The position numbers and the translations under genes were made by a program. A stretch of DNA of 64,000 nucleotides from Athripsodes cinereus (Eukaryota; Arthropoda; Insecta; Trichoptera; Leptoceridae), in contig OX388320.1 of the NCBI GenBank assembly GCA_947579605.1, positions 992,001 through 1,056,000 of the forward strand, in the 5' to 3' direction. The first letter of the stretch is position 1, and each line of letters opens with the position of its first letter. This document shows positions 21,633 through 33,725 of this stretch, in pieces. The notes under the pieces are model-generated. The model was not told the DNA's origin, ran no database searches, and worked only from the letters and a program-made list of their open reading frames with translations.

Positions 21633-22269
21633 AAATAATATGGAGTTTTACAAAATAAATGTCAACACAATAAATAAAATATACGTCAGTTAAATACACT
21701 ACTATTTAATTCATAAAAGTGTCGAACTAAAATTTTTAAATATAGAACCATTATTTTAAAAATCCAATCAGATATCTCAATCTGTCTCCTGCTAAAAGGA
21801 GTTTGCACAATCTGTTGGTTGTGCAGATGAGATGTCTGTTGAGAAATATTCATAATATCCCAAGTTCTTGTCTGAACAGAAAATGATATTTGTAAATGCT
21901 TTAAAATGCTCGTCACTAAAACTCCTTCTTACGTAGACTTCAAAGAGTCAAAAAAATCTGTACAGGTTTCTCCGAATACATATTACCCATTAAAGAAATT
22001 CGTAGAAATATTTATCGCTGATGTGTAGAAAATTCTGAACAAACATTTCCCCAAACACAAGGGAGTAAAACTAAAATATTACGATGAAAGTAATACAAGA
22101 GCAAGTATTAGAATCAACAAAGAATAAGAGAAAGGCAAACTGACGAACAACTGAATCGCTTTAAGTAATATAAAGTTTAATTACGGAGCAAATATTTACG
22201 GAAAACACAATCTACGAAAAACTGACGAAAATTAAATTTCTATTCAACCATATAGGATTAGAATATTTA

Positions 22270-22445
22270 CTACAAGCGGGGTAGCCAGCAGACTTTCTAG
22301 ACGTAATGACCATGCAAATTGTCCTCTATGTGCCATAAAAAATAAGACATTTAGGATTGCTGACTTGTCTTATCACTGTGTTGAAGACTTGAAGATATTA
22401 AGCGTCTTAATGTTTTATGAATACTTTCCTTTAACAGAACACAAA
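22270..22445 (-). repeat. family A repeat, diverged
   Basis: CTACAAGCGGGGTAGCCAGC, ATGCAAATTGTCCTCTATG and GACATTTAGGATTGC follow family A order on the minus strand. Flanking 21640-22260 is AT-rich with no recognisable gene. Confidence 0.6.
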
Positions 22446-23084
22446 AAAATTAAATAAAAGAATCAGACATTTTTATTCCGGTGACACCAATGATAGGATT
22501 CTAGGTATAGTGAAATTCGTCTGCATGCATTTTCAAATAAATTTGGCAATTACATAATATTCCTCGTCAACAATAAGTAATGTAAAATACACATCAAATA
22601 GACCAACAACTTTATTTTATGTAGATGTAAGGTATTGCTTGAACGGATAATAAAAAACATATATGTAATTAATTAAATTATACATTTATTTAATAGCAAA
22701 GTAATGAGTTTTAATAAGTGTAATTTATTCATTGTTTTATGTGAACGAACCCCTATTTTTTACAACGAAACTAATTTGAATTTTTGTATCCGGTAAGGCG
22801 GGGCTGCCTCAGGGGAGTCACATTAGCCCACAAGTATTAAGTACAATACTTATGTACATAATGAAGGGCTTTCCTAAAGTTGTGAAACAATATTATGTAC
22901 AGAGTGGGGTACAATATTAACAAGCTCATTAGTTGCCGGTAAGTAATTCTTCAGTATTTACTCAAAGTAAATAATTCAACGGTTAGTTCTAAAATAGGTA
23001 CACCTTCATAATCACAAAGAGAACCATTCGTCGCGTTAGATTACAAAGTATAATTAACTCATCTCATTACATCATAGATTCGCC

Positions 23085-23290
23085 GCGACTGAGGATGCCA
23101 GCGGCAGCAACTGCATGCAAATCGTAATAATATAATTCAAGACATTCAGGATACTGTACTATGTTCTTCGTACTGAAGATTTTAAATGTTTTAAACGTGG
23201 CTTTTACGAACACCTGCCTCTTACGGGACACTCGAAAAATTAACAGAAAAGAGTGGGAGACCTATTCTATACCGGGGGCATGGAAGAGAC
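23085..23290 (-). repeat. family A repeat, diverged
   Basis: GAGGATGCCAGCGGCAGCAA, GACATTCAGGATACTG, CACCTGCCTCTTACGGGACA and CTCGAAAAATTAACAGAAAA then GAGTGGGAGACC are family A in minus orientation. The stretch 23291-24400 holds nothing I recognise. Confidence 0.65.
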
Positions 23291-24439
23291 CTGTTCCTCT
23301 CTATATTTTCAAAGGGAATGTTAAAGCAAAAGAATAATAAAATATTCAATAAGAATACTGAATTTGCTAAAAGAGGCGACCATTCAAGATTTTAGAAAGA
23401 GACCGAAGACAAAACTTGTTTGCTGAAAGTTTCGGATAATAGATTAAACAACATCTTTGAGGTCACTTTTTGAATAAACAATGCTAAACAAAAACTCCAT
23501 ATGCCTATTCAGTTAAATATATTCAATTTCTTGCGCCTTTGGGTATTGTAAAGGTTAATTCAAAACCTAATATAAGAGCATTATATGTTTTAGATGGAAA
23601 ATATATTTTATATAACCCTTTTCTCAAATTGTCTTTGACATAAGGCAAGAATTTATTTTAGGCCTGTTTGAAAAGGAATCTCGTTATATAATAAAAAAGA
23701 TAGGTACATGAAATGTTTCGTACAAATCCCAAATGTTTGAAATACTGGGTATAATATTTCAAAACTATTAGCGTATTGTTATTACAATACAACCTTTGTA
23801 ATCGTCAATGTAACGATCATATCCAAAATGGAAAAAAATAAATGGATTTTTTTAACCACAAAGCACATTTCCCTTAAAATGTATTGTAACAAAGGAATAT
23901 TATTCAAAAACAAACAATAAAAAAAAAAATAAAGGCGCAGATCGAACGAAAATGAAAAATAATATGCTCACACCACCTTAACTCCCAACTCGATATCTCA
24001 TTCTTATTGAAAAACAAAAGAGGCATGCTACATAATATTATTATTACGTAATATATTGTGCTACGCAAAACATTAAACTGAAATGAACGCTGCTACTAAA
24101 CACGCGTGAAACAAAAGAGACAAGGGTACTAACAAAAGAGCGACGTGGAAAAGAAGGATTTTTTGTCGTAAATAAATACTAAATGAGATAGCAGTAGTCC
24201 AGAACAACACGCTAATAAAGGATAGTTCAGAAAAGTTTAGTAATTTGTACAAATAGCCCATAAAGAAAATTAACGATTGTGTTCTTTTTTCTTCTTTGTA
24301 AGACGAGAATAATTTCAACGATCACCTTTCACGAAATGCTTCACATCCATTTATTTAATATATAATCGATGGAGGAACATAGTCTCACTCGTCGGATGTG
24401 AAAAATGCGAAGCCGCTTCAGAACTAAAGATGTAAATTG

Positions 24440-24545
24440 TAAAAAGAACAGGATAAGATGGAGTTTCATTTAAGAACGAGGCCAAAGTTTATGATTGTGG
24501 CGTTGAACAAGTCATGTCACATCTACTGGAATGTCCACGATTTCC
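24440..24545 (+). pseudogene. LINE reverse-transcriptase C-terminal fragment
   Basis: The frame KNEAKVYDCGVEQVMSHLLE then CPRFPV matches the conserved C-terminal cysteine motif (CxCG..EQT..HLL.CP) of jockey/CR1/R1-type elements. It is out of frame with neighbouring sequence and lacks the upstream reverse transcriptase. Flanks from 24740 to 25380 contain no recognised feature. Confidence 0.6.
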
Positions 24546-25384
24546 AGTCACAATATGAGTTTTTTTTTTACCAAGCGTTTGTTACACTCGACATTATGCA
24601 GGTTGCACGCTACATTTAATTTTATCATACAGCAGGAAAATTTCCGTTGTATGTGCTGGTTTTTCTTGCTTTTCTCGTATTCCTCAAAATTTCTGTTGTG
24701 CAATTGGCTTAGTACTGGAGAAATCTAGGTCTAATACGAATAAACAAATAAATGAAAAGACTGAATTTTTAAGACCAGAATCTTTACAAAGTGCTTTCTC
24801 GCAAACGCTTTTTAAAGACACAAAAAAAAAAGAAAATATGCATCAGTGCAAAAATGCAGAAAATAATAAAATGCTTAGCGCATGAATCAATCCGGAGACT
24901 CTACTATGAGGATGGATAAGATATTAATAATACACCTAGTACCACTCGACGAAGTACTTAACCACAGTCTGAACTAAACTCAAGGGTCCTTTGTCTGAAT
25001 GAAAGGCTTAAGCCGAGCAGGTGAGGTATTGTTGTTGAATTTTCCATAAGGATAGAATGAGGGTATAGCTGTTGTCTACTATGAGTAACGGAAGAGATAT
25101 TATAACATACATACATACACGACATTATTAATAAGGACACTGTGGAACAATACGCATGATCTCGTGACGTAGGTACCTAAAAATCTGCGAAGAGAATTAT
25201 TAACAATCTTCCTTATTAACAATTCCCTGTTGTGTTGCGGAATATTATTATAATATAATATAAGAAGATTTCATCCTTCTCTCCAACTTTTCCATAGTAT
25301 AGTTGGTATAACATATTGTTCACAACTTTTGTGATCAAAGTAGGGATCTATATTAGAAGTGATAGCATGTTGAAGGTATGATCT

Positions 25385-25500
25385 TCAATTCTGTTGTAAT
25401 GAGCCATGCTACACATCCTGAATGCCTCATTTTTATTGGCATGATGAGTTTGAGGTTTATTACAAACAATGAATTCACCGGTTACCTCACTTATGGGAGA
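25385..25500 (+). repeat. family A repeat, degraded
   Basis: ATCCTGAATGCCTCATTTTT then ATTGGC and TACCTCACTTATGGGAGATA are the middle and 3' end of family A in sense orientation. A minus-strand copy follows 105 bp later. Confidence 0.45.
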
Positions 25501-25604
25501 TATTCAAAATACATCCTGAAAACTCCTGTAAGTTACTTTTATCGTTTCTAACTAGCGATGAAGCATGCCATCTTTTCTACACAAGGATACCTCCAAAAAA
25601 TCCT

Positions 25605-25835
25605 GAATACTATACTATACTATACTATACCATCACGGCATATCCCACAAGTGGGGTAGCCAGCAGATCAGCTGCACGTAAGAAACATGCAAACTGTCCT
25701 CTTCGTGCCAATATAAAATCAAGACATTCAGGATGGGTGGCAAGCCTCATCGCTGAATTTAAGATGTAAAATGTCTTATTTTTTTCGAACACCTGCCTTT
25801 TACAGGACACTCGAAAACTTACGCAGAAGAGTGAA
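25605..25835 (-). repeat. family A repeat, well preserved
   Basis: One of the best copies. From the 3' tail inward it reads (CTATA)n, CCATCACGGCATATCCCACA, AGTGGGGTAGCCAGCAGATC, TGTCCTCTTCGTGCC, CATTCAGGATGGGTGGCAAG, CCTGCCTTTTACAGGACACT and CTCGAAAACTTACGCAGAAG. It has no tRNA-like head, and its 3' tail resembles that of LINE family B. Confidence 0.8.
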
Positions 25836-25935
25836 AAATCCTGAAGGCTTTCGAATTTGAGTGAACACCTTGAGAAGAGTAGACAACCAATTTCTTATAC
25901 AGTTAAAGTACAAGCCTAACCATATTGCAAATATA

Positions 25936-26118
25936 TGCTGCTGTTCTTCCGGGTTCACGACGTCTAGTTGATCTTCTTCCTTTCTCTTGACGTTTCGACT
26001 CTGCTGATGGAGTCACAATCATACTTTTGATAATGAGTCTATCAGTAGAGTCGAAACAGTCAAGACAAAGGAAGGAGACGAATCAAATGCGATAAACCCG
26101 GAAGAACATCAGCATCCA
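25936..26118. repeat. fold-back element 4
   Basis: The left arm (GCTGTTCTTCCGGGTT ... TCTTCTTCCTTTCTCTTGAC then GTTTCGACTCTGCTGAT) is complementary, with scattered mismatches, to the right arm ending CCCGGAAGAACATCAGCATC. Arms are about 80 bp. The core at 25993-26021 is TTTCGACTC, a loop, GAGTCACAATCA. The loop is short (about 10-15 bp). Confidence 0.8.
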
Positions 26119-28790
26119 TAAATCAAGACCACGAAAGCCGTAATCAGCTAATATTACAAATATGTTGAAAATTCTACTTTCAACGTATTTAAACTATAAT
26201 TATGACGCACAAACCCCTTACATCTTAAAACAATGAATTAAGTTGTGTTTATGGTCGTTCCAGCGGTAAAAATAATCCTATAATTTTTCATTCAGAAAAA
26301 AGGAAAAACTTCGAGCGTTTCCTTGTATCTTCACACAGTTCTGTAAATGCCATTGTTTTTTCTATAACCAGGATTTAATGGATGGATGAACACATTCACA
26401 TGTTCATAAACTTCGAAACACCCGACATAACAAAGAAATCTTCAAATATATTTGTTTTGTTACAACCACACGAGTATAAAAACAATACCTCATCTTATAA
26501 ATGGCCAAATGCTTTTATGTTAAAGTGGAAACGAAATGATACAAAGAAAAAACAGATAAGAAAAAAATGATTTACACAAAGTATTTTATTTAAAGGGCAC
26601 ATTTCAACCTTTTCGTTTGATATATTATATAGGTACCTATTTTATTTAACAAGGGTAGTTTTGTGGAGAATGTCACCCTTACAAAAATATCCTATTTACG
26701 GGAATTGTGCTTATATAATTAGTAAATTAGGCAGTACAATACAAACTGTTTAAATAAAAGTTCAATAAAATTAATACGTAATGTGAGCATTGAAAATTTA
26801 TTTAATGAGTAAAAATTACTAGCTTTTTATTCGTGTAATCCTCGAAATATAAATACATCTCTTACTCTTTTCAGTAACTTTTCCAGGATCTTACTATAAA
26901 AAGGCGAGAGTTGACAAAACACCACGTTTAAGATATTTGACTTTTTAATTTCAGGAGTGATGTCGTCTTTTATTATTTTTAATGGTTAAGAGAGGAAGTC
27001 GCCTGTTTCAAACGCTATTCGTGTGACTCAGGACAGATATAAGTGAAAGGAAAATTCCCAGAGGATAAACTGCTACCTCCATCCTCTGACACAAGGAAAA
27101 GGACGAACAGAAAATGGAGAGGGCAACACGTATGTTCATTATATGCAGTAGGTTCACTAGTTAAAATGCCGTGATAGTACAAATAAACAGAACTCCCGAG
27201 AGGTAACGTGTACGGTAGCTATATTTTAATATGATCTACATAAGGTAACTTCTCTACTGATAGGTATAATCCTCTATAGGTAACTGGCTAAAAATAAAGA
27301 ATTTAAGGCTCAGGGTAAGGTCATTTCGGTACTTTCGAAGATTTACCTGGAAGTGCTTTTAAAAGTAACGTCTTCCAAAAATATTATATAATATTGAATT
27401 ATCATTTTAGATTGTACTGAGCAAGAAGTTTTTTTACGGTATTTTGCGTGCTTTTTATGTAGGTAATATTTTTTAAAGAGTACCCACCTACTTTCTCCGA
27501 CATTATTATTATTTTATCACAAAGACTTCGAAATGTTTTTTTTTAGTCAAAGATATTTTAAAATCCCTCACATTAACCGGGGCAGTCTGTCCATTTGTTT
27601 TTATTTATTTTATGAATAAGCGAAAACCTGCATACTGCATTTGCAGGATCGCAAAAATAAATGCCCATTCGCGGATTGGTTAAGCGGTGCGAATCAACGT
27701 GAAGAACAAACATTATTATGCACATTGTCATATATTTATTTGATTATAAAGGAGCCTAAAACATATAGCAAAGTATAATAGTGTGCGGTCAATATGTATG
27801 TAGGTATAGAATAGGAAATATGGAAATGGATCGCGTGTTTTGAAGTCGTTATCAAAGAAATAGACACAACAAAGCGATAATATAGCGAGGGGTGATATTA
27901 TATACAAAATGAAATTTTCCCAAAACTTGAAAAAATGAGCGATGAATGTGTAAACAAGAAGGGAAGGAAACCCAACATTTTTATCTATAACGCCTTATCT
28001 ACTTAAGCGATCGAGACGTTTTTTGCAGGTGGGGTAACCAGCTAGTACTACATAAATAGGTATATACAGTATCAATAGTTAAATGTTTGAAGGAAGATGT
28101 TAATCGTACCTACCCAAATGTGTACGTGCTTATTTAAGTCAGATGCGAAATTTTACGACGGCCTGAATTTTATGTGAGGGTTAAAAAGTATCTTACGTCT
28201 AACATTATTCTCGGATTCAGTATGCCTATATAAATTTCTACAAATTTACTAATTTTGTGAAAATATACATACATTTATTTTTACAAAAATATCAAACTTA
28301 ACTAGTACGGCAAAAATCAATATAACTAAACATAACTTTTCAACCTAATTACACGTGTTCTAAAAACAATAATAAGAAATGGAATTTACTGCCTCACTAG
28401 ACTTTTGTCTGTTCTGAGGCAGTGCCTACATATAATTATGTGAACAAAAGAAAGTTCATTCGGACACCAATAAGAATGGAGAGCCAATTTGCTAACACAA
28501 CTTTAGTATTTTATTACACTAAGGGAGATAAGTTGAGTGGAGTCAGTTGGAGTAACCGTACTTTGTGTGCCTCCTGTTTGAAATCCTTATATTTCCGGAA
28601 AATCGGAAACTCTGATACAGTGTTATTTATTTTTTATTGAAGCAACCCAGCCAACTAGGGCTGATTGATGCCATTGAAGAGTTAAATAGGTACATTTATA
28701 TGAGTGAAATTATTCTTCCATGTAGGTTTTCGTGATGTAAAAGGTTTCAAATATTTCTTTCTTAGTGGAGGAATTGTGAAAAACTATACT
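26119..28790. other. AT-rich interval with only small repeat scraps
   Basis: A short plus-strand piece of family A is at 27115-27180 (GTTCATTATATGCAGTAGG; AAATGCCGTGATAGTA) and a minus-strand scrap at 28030-28060 (GGTGGGGTAACCAGCTAG). Frames of 62-72 codons (26382-26570 and 28422-28640) show no known motif. Nothing else was recognised. Confidence 0.4.
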
Positions 28791-28794
28791 AGGT

Positions 28795-29050
28795 AGGCAG
28801 AGAGAACGGAACGCCAAACGGATATATCTTTACACACTTCTTTCGCTTCCTCCACATTCATACAGTTTCTCATACACACACGTCGGTTCCTCTTACTCAA
28901 CACAGGCCGTTCTTGAGAATTTGATCCACGTGATCAAGCCACGTGGTTCTCGGATGCCCGCGCTTCCTTACACACTTTCTTTCAGACAAGTATAATATCC
29001 TCTTTGTCATTCTTATCTCGTTCATTCGTTCAACATGTCCAAACCACGGT
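28795..29050 (-). pseudogene. LINE family B 3' ORF fragment
   Basis: The minus strand encodes, with frameshifts, HVERMNE, ERKCVRKRGHPRTTWLDHVD, RRACMRNCMNVEEAKEVCKD and RSVLSAYP-like residues, closely matching the LINE at 4192-4776. The extreme 3' tail is missing. 29051-29400 is AT-rich without features. Confidence 0.7.
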
Positions 29051-29439
29051 GAAAAACTCTGTAGGATAATTATAATAATACCTATTTGAACTATTTGGTT
29101 ATTTATAGTAGCTTATATCATGTTTTCAATAATAGAAATAGACAATATCTCGAATTTTAATGGTTTTGATTTAAGCGTTCCCGATGTTTGCTTTTGATGT
29201 TTGATTAATTTCTAGTAATAATTATTTATGTATTAACAGGCTTCCTTGTACTGTAATCAAAGTGTTTCAATAATGTGTAATATATTAATTTCTATCCTTC
29301 TGAGTGTAATGTCATGATTTATCCATTATCTCAAAACTATTGATTTTGTGGTGTCTAATTATAGTATTGAGCCCACGATATAATATTGTTTAGTTTAAAT
29401 TAATGGAGTTCGCAGTTGTGATGGCTAGGATACGCACTT

Positions 29440-29640
29440 TGTGTATCAGAAAATGGAGAAATTATCACTAAGGTTGTTAGAGGCTGCGGGAGAGGGTAGA
29501 ACCCTAGTGGACCATCCCAGAAAGAACTGGCAAGGACGTGTCCAAAATGTGTATTGAAAGACTTGATCTGGAATGGCCAGAGGTTCTGGAAGCAACAATG
29601 GATTTGAATCTCTGGCATTCAAAACAAAATACACTATACA
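29440..29640 (+). pseudogene. LINE 3' ORF fragment (another family)
   Basis: Frames read EAAGEGRTLVDHPRKNWQGR then, after a shift, CIERLDLEWPEVLEATMDLN and LWHSK. The pattern GR..v.hPRKnWq..V......L.......A.d..LW is the conserved end of non-LTR retrotransposon ORF2. It is frameshifted and truncated. Confidence 0.5.
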
Positions 29641-29768
29641 AAACCAGTGTACCACAAGGCATATTATTTATTGTTAGTACAATCAATATTTTCAAACCAA
29701 ACCAATTTCATTATTATACAACACGCTACTAAATACTGTATAGGAAAATTATTTACAAGGATTTAGAT

Positions 29769-30102
29769 CAGTGTTTCTCAACGCGGGCGATTATGTCCCT
29801 TTGTTGGCACTGGAGAATTCCACGGGGACGGTTCGAAAGAGACATAATTTGGCGACACAAAGGCAATTTAGGAAGGCGGTGGCAGACATGCTAAAAGCCG
29901 ATATCTTCAAACTCCTATACAAAAACGAAGAAATCACGTATTTTTTTATCATTTTTCGATATCAAACTGAAAATCTTGGGAGCAAAAAAAGTTATCTTAC
30001 TAAGTAAAGTCGTCGGTAAAATCCTAGATACTCCCTTGAGGGCGTACTAGTTTTAGTTTTATCTCAAAATGGGCGATGGTCGAAATATAGTTGAGAACCT
30101 AC
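29769..30102. mobile_element. candidate hAT-type MITE
   Basis: The left end CAGTGTTTCTCAACGCGGGC and the right end, on the other strand, TAGGTTCTCAACTATATTTC are imperfect inverted repeats. CAGTGTTTCTCAA-type termini are common in hAT elements. No convincing 8-bp duplication was found. The internal 78-codon frame has no recognised domain. Confidence 0.35.
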
Positions 30103-30312
30103 ATACATAAATATACCCAAAGAAAGGACCCTAAAGATATTAATATTCAAGCATCGAGTACTGAGAGAGACGACAGATGGTCCAACAGAATACTGTTCTG
30201 TAAAACAGAATAATATACAACAGAACAGGCTGTACCTACACTGGTGGTCATAAGTGTGGACATTTTTTGCTTTGTCTTATTCCTCTTAGATTTACAACTA
30301 TTTTATGATATA

Positions 30313-30831
30313 TAGTGTTGTGGAATTCTCAAGAAATTATTTTTCAAGAAATTTACCGAGAAATTTCTCGGTAAATTTCTCGAAGTAGAGAATTTACCGA
30401 GAATTTTTTTTATTTTTTATTTAACAGTATAAAAATAATAAATACTTTATTCAATCAATCAATAACAATGTACAAATGTTGAGACAATTTATCACCAATA
30501 TGGCTACAATTAACTATGGAATCAAAAAATGTTAGATACCTACATAGAAAAAACTGCTAAAACTGATGAAAAATCTTGATATTTGACACCCCACATGCCC
30601 ATATTTAAGTTAAAAAAAATGCTGGTACGTACATGGAAAAAAGTGTTAATAACCTCTGATTTGGGCTTTAATCAGCCCCACAAATTTTTGGAAGTGTACT
30701 GGGCGAAAGGTCATAATACCACTAAGAAAAATTATGGAGAGAAATTTCTCTTCCATCAGAGGAGAAATTCTCGGAGGAATTTTTCGTTCTCGTGAAATTT
30801 CTTTGGAGAATTTTTTCTTCTCACATCACTA
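30313..30831 (-). mobile_element. hAT-type element with 8-bp duplication, copy 2
   Basis: Ends TAGTGTTGTGGAATTCTC and the complement of TAGTGATGTGAGAAG. Flanks ATGATATA (30305-30312) and ATGATAGA (30832-30839) agree at 7 of 8 positions. It is opposite in orientation to the copy at 9179-9922 and lacks that copy's LINE insertion and T-tract repeats, so it approximates the ancestral structure (519 bp). Both ends are dense in GAGAAATTTCTC palindromes. Confidence 0.75.
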
Positions 30832-30989
30832 ATGATAGATATCGTCTTCTTGATCATAAGTAATAGCTCAACTTCACGTAAAAGAAAACAGTTAAAAAAA
30901 TAAGTTTTTGTGTACACATTTACTATTTTGTGAGTTAAATTTTTGATTAACGGTGCACAGCTAGGTATGAATATCAATATAGGCTTCAT

Positions 30990-31260
30990 AACACTCCCGT
31001 ATAATTTCTATGGAGCACCCGGCAAAGAATAAATTTGTCTCCCACTTTTTTCCGCAATTTTACGAGTAAAAGTCCAGTAAAAAGTAGGTATTCGAGAAAA
31101 TAAAGCATTTTATGTAGGTACATCTTAAATTCAGCAGGGATGAGGTTTGTCACCCATCCTGTTTTTCTAAATTTTTGTTGGCAAAGAGGGGACAGCTTGC
31201 AAGTTCATTACATGCAGATGGTTTGCAGGCAAAACCACTTGTGGGAAATGTTCTGATGGT

Positions 31261-31300
<40 letters not shown>
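30990..31300 (+). repeat. family A repeat with (GTA)13 tail
   Basis: Nearly full-length sense copy: GGAGCACCCGGCAAAGAATA, GTCTCCCACTTTTTTCCGC, TCAGCAGGGATGAGGTTTGT, GGCAAAGAGGGGACAGCTTG and CCACTTGTGGGAAATGTTCT then GATGGT. It ends in 13 GTA units at 31261-31300, the longest microsatellite in the window. The 60-codon minus-strand frame with a threonine run is only this microsatellite. Confidence 0.8.
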
Positions 31301-32089
31301 CTTCTTTACACACTTCGTTTGCGAATGCGATCAGCATTTTCGCATTCAAGCATAAGATTCTTTTTGATAACTTTTTTCAATAAGTTTTCGAGTATCACGT
31401 AAAATTACAGTCCTCGAAATAGAAAACATTCAACTTTTTCTGGAAACTTTCAACCTATTCACAAAACATAATTACAGGACATCAACGACATTATTAATTA
31501 TTAATTTTAGATTGACTACGTCACAGCCTGAAGCCTTTGCGCCAATCAGTTACCTAATGTCTACGTTACAACAGTAATATAATTTTCCTTGTAAATTCGT
31601 TATACTGTATAGGTCCTGTCAATACCAGCTGACGGTTCATTCATTTTGCGTACAGCCCTATTAATTGGAGATTTATTAATTAAATATTTACGTAAGACCA
31701 TCATGTTAGGGATACAACAGAAGATTGTTACGAGCTCAGTCATAAAAATATGGAAAGTAGGTATAAGTCGGTTTCAGATGGTATGTGGAGGTTGTTGAGA
31801 TGACCGGTTACTGATTTGAAGAAGTGTCTGGTTAAGTATTTATTTCTCCTTCTCTCAAGTGTAGTTATAGGTTCCTATCAAGACATGCCAATAAAAAAAA
31901 ACAGATTTGAGAATCGATATAGTACCCATATCTATGCCTTACACACCGTTTCTGAACTTATTTCATGTCTGCAATTAAACCTGTTTTGTTAAGATCCCAA
32001 CTAATCGAACCCGACTCGAGCACGGTACGTAGGTACCTAATTGTAATTGTGCAACATTTTACTACAACGACCACTACACCATCACGCTA

Positions 32090-32295
32090 TACTTATCCCG
32101 AAAATGGGGTAGCCAACAGACCAGCTGCATGTAATAAACATGCAAGTCTCTCCGTGCCAACAAAAAGTAGTCGTTGGTGGCAAACCTCTTAACTGAATTT
32201 AAGATGTGAAATTTGATCTGCCTTTTACAAAACATACGAAAATTTACGGAAATGAGAAGGAGACCAATTCTTCGCCAGGTGCTCCACGCAATATT
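32090..32295 (-). repeat. family A repeat
   Basis: CCGAAAATGGGGTAGCCAAC, AGACCAGCTGCATGTAATAA, GTCTCTCCGTGCCAACA and CCAATTCTTCGCCAGGTGCT then CCACG follow family A on the minus strand. 31310-32060 and 32300-33050 contain no recognised gene. Confidence 0.7.
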
Positions 32296-33052
32296 TGGCA
32301 ACCTCATCAACTCGTTATGAAATGTGTTGAATAAAAAAAAGACGAAAATAAGTTCTGTGTTAACGTAGGTACTGTAAGTAAGATGAAGTCATTTATGACG
32401 ACGAATATGAAACACCAATGCTTACAAGAGGACCTAATGACAACAAAACGACGGCCTTCTCGTCAACTCTATGGCAACGTAAAACTCATTCCACATTTTG
32501 GGTATGAGACGCAATATTGCTAGTGCGAAAATGTTTTAGTAAGACCAAAGACAAAGATAAATTATTTCGAGTAAGGATGAGGAAGGATGTTTAGCTTGAT
32601 TATTTTATCAGCTGAGCTAGCTGTAATGTAACTACCATCTATGTACAGCCTATATACATACATAAATATGTTAGACACTATTCAAGTTGAGAGCAGTTTT
32701 AGCGGATCCTGCGATTTTAGCAGAATATTAACCGACAATAATTGTCGCTTTTAGTAGAATTTTTTTACTACGGCAAAATTCTAGCCATAGCAAAATAATC
32801 AATTTTATGTAATGAACATATCAATGAATTTTACTTCTTTCTTCAAAGATTGTATTGTAAGTTGTAAGAGGCAATTGTTACTTTTAACAACGATCGATGA
32901 ATGCTCTGGACCGGGATGAGACATGTGGGGGAGCTGTTCCGGGATGCGCAGGATAGTTTTCCCTAAAAGTTTTCTAGTGACCTGTAAACGTAAAACATTC
33001 GTTTAACATCACGAATGAAAGATTTCAGATCTTGCATTCAGAGATCAGCAGG

Positions 33053-33725
33053 GTTACTCTTGACACAATCTAAATACGATCTTAATCTAGTCTTGATCTT
33101 GATTATACGACGCACGAAGGGACTATGGTCAAAAACACCGCGCTACCGCTACCGCGCGATCGGTAAGCGTGTATTTTTGGCCAATAATCACTTCGCGCGT
33201 CGTATGATTAAGATTAAGATCGTGTTTAGATTTTGTCAAGAGTAAGCCTACAGGTACGCCACTAATTCTTATTTTTTATGGCACAGAGAGAGCGACTTGT
33301 ATGTTCGTGACATACAATTGTATGTTCGTGACATACAATTGATCTACTGGTTATAATACGCGCGTATTTTTGGCCAATAGTCACTTCGCGCGTCGTATGA
33401 TTAAGATTAAGATCGTGTTTAGATTTTGTCAAGAGTAACCCTACAGGTACGCCACTAATTCTTATTTTTTTATGGCACAGAGAGAGCGACTTGTATGTTC
33501 GTGACATACAATTGTATGTTCGTGACATACAATTGATCTACTGGTTATAATACGCGCGTATTTTTGGCCAATAGTCACTTCGCGCGTCGTATGATTAAGA
33601 TTAAGATCGTGTTTAGATTTTGTCAAGAGTAACCCTACAGGTACGACGCTAATTCTTATTTTTTATGGCACAGAGAGAGCGACTTGTATGTTCGTGACAT
33701 ACAATTGATCTACTGGTTATAATAC
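33053..33725. repeat. inverted repeat followed by a 193-bp tandem array
   Basis: The left arm 33053-33140 (GTTACTCTTGACACAATCTA ...) is complementary to 33169-33246. The 28-bp spacer is itself palindromic (ACCGCGC ... GCGCGATCGGT). The right arm then continues as about 2.9 tandem units, with GTATTTTTGGCCAATA at 33171, 33364 and 33558 (periods 193 and 194). Each of the first two units holds a doubled palindrome TTGTATGTTCGTGACATACAA; the third has it once. No coding function is evident. The frames here (76 and 88 codons) simply read through the repeat. Confidence 0.85.

Noticed and set aside
286..26118. Fold-back cores as hammerhead ribozymes (complement contains stem then GAAAC)
   Set aside because: The GTCGAAAC side resembles a hammerhead core, but the conserved CUGANGA is not present and no stem III with a cleavage site can be drawn.
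31167..31349. Threonine-rich 60-codon protein
   Set aside because: It is translation of the (GTA)13 microsatellite tail of a family A repeat.
33053..33725. CRISPR-like array of palindromic repeats
   Set aside because: Units are 193 bp with no unique spacers, and the context is eukaryotic; it is a satellite-like repeat.
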